Shown here: in pieces, positions 14,814 through 16,209 of the stretch
Layout of the letters: each line of letters begins with the position of its first letter
Numbering within the stretch: the first letter of the stretch is position 1
NCBI GenBank assembly: GCA_964482395.1
Contig: CAYZXK010000056.1
Location: forward strand, 1 to 16,209
DNA length: 16,209 nucleotides
Origin: CAYZXK01 sp964482395
GTDB taxonomy: Bacteria; Planctomycetota; Phycisphaerae; UBA1845; Fen-1342
Reading direction: 5' to 3'
The notes under the pieces: model-generated
Seen by the model: only the letters and a program-made list of their open reading frames with translations
Told to the model about the DNA's origin: nothing
Database searches by the model: none
Program-made: the position numbers and the translations under genes

Positions 14814-14877
14814 CGGCAACGAGCCCAAGCGCTAGCGGGCCATGGCCCTGGCCGGCGCTTGGGCTCCGACGTTGCCG
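14814..14877 (+). promoter_or_regulatory. Long hairpin between tadG and cpaE
   Basis: CGGCAACG (14814-14821) pairs with CGTTGCCG (14870-14877). AGCCCAAGCGC (14822-14832) pairs with GCGCTTGGGCT (14855-14865), with CCGA bulged on the right arm. The stem has 19 base pairs. The loop holds the palindrome GGGCCATGGCCC (14837-14848). It starts 18 bases after tadG. No T-tract follows, so it may be a transcript-end or processing element, or a protein site, rather than an intrinsic terminator. Confidence 0.6.
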
Positions 14878-14941
14878 GCAGCCATCGCTTCGGCCTGGAG
14901 GACACCGGTCACTAGCCTTCAGGTTCCACAGAGGTACCGCG

Positions 14942-16201
14942 TTGAGCAGGCCGCTCCGAGTGATCGTCGTCAACAGCGACGAACAGGCCGCACCGGAGCT
15001 GCGCGCCCTGCTGCTGAGCATCGACCGGGTCCGGATCGTCGCCGAGGTCGACGAACCCCTCCTGCTGGCCCAGGCCCTCAACCAGTTTCCGGCCGAAGTG
15101 CTGCTGCTGCACCTGGACCCCAACCCGGCCGCCATGATGGAGGTGGTCGCCCCGCTGATTGCGGAGCGCAAGGACCAGCTCATCGCCATCGGGATGACCG
15201 AGGACCGTGACGCCGAGCTGGTGGTCCGGGCCATGCGGGCCGGGATGCGTGAGTTCCTCTGGAAACCGTTCCCGCCCGAGCAACTGACTGAGATTCTCAA
15301 CCGGGTAGGGCGCGAGCTGCCTAACGTCGGCCAGCGGATCGGGCGCCTGATACCCGTGGTGGGCTGTTGCGGGGGCGTGGGAGCCACCACACTGGCGGTC
15401 AACCTGGCGGCCGAACTGGCCCAGCTCCCAAGCTGGCCGGGCGGTAAGGGTAAACCCAAGGTCGTGGTGGTCGACCTGGATTTCCGCTTCGGACAGGTGG
15501 CCATGTTCCTGGACGCTCAGCCGACCTACACCATCGCCGAGCTGTGCGAAACCCCCGAACACATCGAGGCCCAGATGATCGACCGGGTCATGGTCAAGCA
15601 CCCCAGCGGCGTCCATGTACTGGCCCAGCCGGGGGACATCGAACGGGCCGAGCGAATCAGCGCCGCGCAATGCGCCGGGGTGCTGGCCGCCCTGCTGGAA
15701 CACTACGACTTCGTAGTGGTGGATGGGCCGGTCCGCTTCGATCCGACGGCGGCAGCGGTATTCGACATGACCGATCTGTACCTGCTGGTGCTCCAGCTTC
15801 TGGTGCCGCCGGTCCGCAACGCCGACCGGCTGCTGCGTGAGCTGGGCCGCCACGGATACAACCTGGATCACGTGCGACTGGTCTGCAATCGCTTCGGGCG
15901 TGACTCGGGCTACCTGGAGCCGGCCGACGTCGAAACCACCCTGAATCGCAAACTGCATTGGAGCATTCCAGACGACTGGAAGACCGCCAGCACAGCCGTG
16001 AATGTCGGGGCCCCGCTGCTCGACTTCGCCCCGAAGTCGAAGTTGAGAGCGGCTTTTCAGGAGATTGCAGCCGACATCGCCAACCTACGTCAGCCGGACG
16101 ATTCCAGCTCATCTGGACCGCCGACCGGTTCCGAATCGCGGTCCCAGGTCCAGCGCGGGTCGTCGGGGAAGAAGAGCCTTTTCTCGATTTTCGGGAGCTA
16201 G
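14942..16201 (+). CDS. cpaE: Tad pilus localisation ATPase CpaE/TadZ
   Basis: This 419-residue cytoplasmic, ParA/MinD-related protein is expected to place the Tad machine at its site on the inner membrane. Residues 5-122 are an atypical receiver domain. His57 sits where the phospho-acceptor Asp would be, though K108 (WKPF) is kept. Residues 135-385 are the ATPase, with P-loop GCCGGVGATT (141-150), DLDFRFG (178-184) and VVVDGP (258-263). The signature lysine and the GK lysine of the deviant Walker motif are both absent. The end is a Ser-rich linker and a short basic-hydrophobic tip (SLFSIFGS). The start is TTG at 14942, with AGAGGT just upstream and the receiver fold beginning at once. A putative next gene begins four bases after the stop. 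Confidence 0.92.
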   Translation: MSRPLRVIVVNSDEQAAPELRALLLSIDRVRIVAEVDEPLLLAQALNQFPAEVLLLHLDPNPAAMMEVVAPLIAERKDQLIAIGMTEDRDAELVVRAMRAGMREFLWKPFPPEQLTEILNRVGRELPNVGQRIGRLIPVVGCCGGVGATTLAVNLAAELAQLPSWPGGKGKPKVVVVDLDFRFGQVAMFLDAQPTYTIAELCETPEHIEAQMIDRVMVKHPSGVHVLAQPGDIERAERISAAQCAGVLAALLEHYDFVVVDGPVRFDPTAAAVFDMTDLYLLVLQLLVPPVRNADRLLRELGRHGYNLDHVRLVCNRFGRDSGYLEPADVETTLNRKLHWSIPDDWKTASTAVNVGAPLLDFAPKSKLRAAFQEIAADIANLRQPDDSSSSGPPTGSESRSQVQRGSSGKKSLFSIFGS

Positions 16202-16204
16202 CTT

Positions 16205-16209
16205 ATGGG
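16205..16209 (+). CDS. Start codon of the next gene, cut by the window edge
   Basis: ATG at 16205-16207 has GGGAG (16193-16197) 7 bases upstream, a good ribosome binding site. In tad loci the gene after cpaE is commonly the secretion ATPase cpaF/tadA. The identity here is only expected from gene order, since two codons are visible at most. Confidence 0.4.

Noticed and set aside
1..16209. CRISPR arrays, tRNA or rRNA genes
   Set aside because: No regularly spaced direct repeats and no recognisable tRNA or rRNA sequence were seen on either strand.

Overview
The window is high-GC bacterial DNA, most likely from a member of the Planctomycetota. I infer this from a fused 3-dehydroquinate dehydratase/shikimate dehydrogenase (AroDE), a Tad (Flp) pilus locus whose TadG carries a von Willebrand A domain, exported LolA-like/thioredoxin proteins and a transposase of the IS1182-like type. 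No rRNA or other marker fixes the lineage, so this is an inference.

Region 1 (1 to about 3864) looks accessory. It opens with the 5' end of a minus-strand transposase. Two exported proteins follow (208-777 and 2588-3469), each ending in a similar cysteine-rich tail. The first is followed by an exported LolA-like/thioredoxin protein (939-2162). The second is followed by a decayed fragment (3472-3864) that, read through two TAG codons, aligns by eye with the LolA-like half of the 939-2162 protein. The region therefore reads as a two-gene cassette, a Cys-tail exported protein plus a LolA/thioredoxin partner, present twice with the second copy's partner broken. This is the least familiar content of the window.

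Region 2 (3865-8084) is chromosomal housekeeping. It holds a secreted HExxH zinc peptidase of the M2/M3 type on the minus strand. Divergent from it lie a response regulator with a receiver domain and an XRE helix-turn-helix, and then aroDE 16 bases further on.

Region 3 (8444-16209) is the front part of a Tad/Flp type IVc pilus locus, all on the plus strand: flp pilin, cpaA/tadV prepilin peptidase, tadE, cpaB/rcpC, cpaC/rcpA secretin, tadG with a vWA domain, and cpaE/tadZ. A ribosome binding site and an ATG at the very edge probably start the next tad gene. cpaA, tadE, cpaB and cpaC are tightly coupled, with ATGA overlaps or abutting stop and start codons. In contrast flp, tadG and cpaE are set off by gaps of about 145 to 190 bases, and the gaps after flp and before cpaE hold strong hairpins or palindromes. 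These may separate the high demand for pilin from the low demand for machinery. In the assembled system CpaA would process Flp and possibly TadE. CpaC would form the outer-membrane pore with CpaB as its periplasmic partner, TadE and TadG would be minor pilins or adhesins, and TadZ would localise the machine at the inner membrane.
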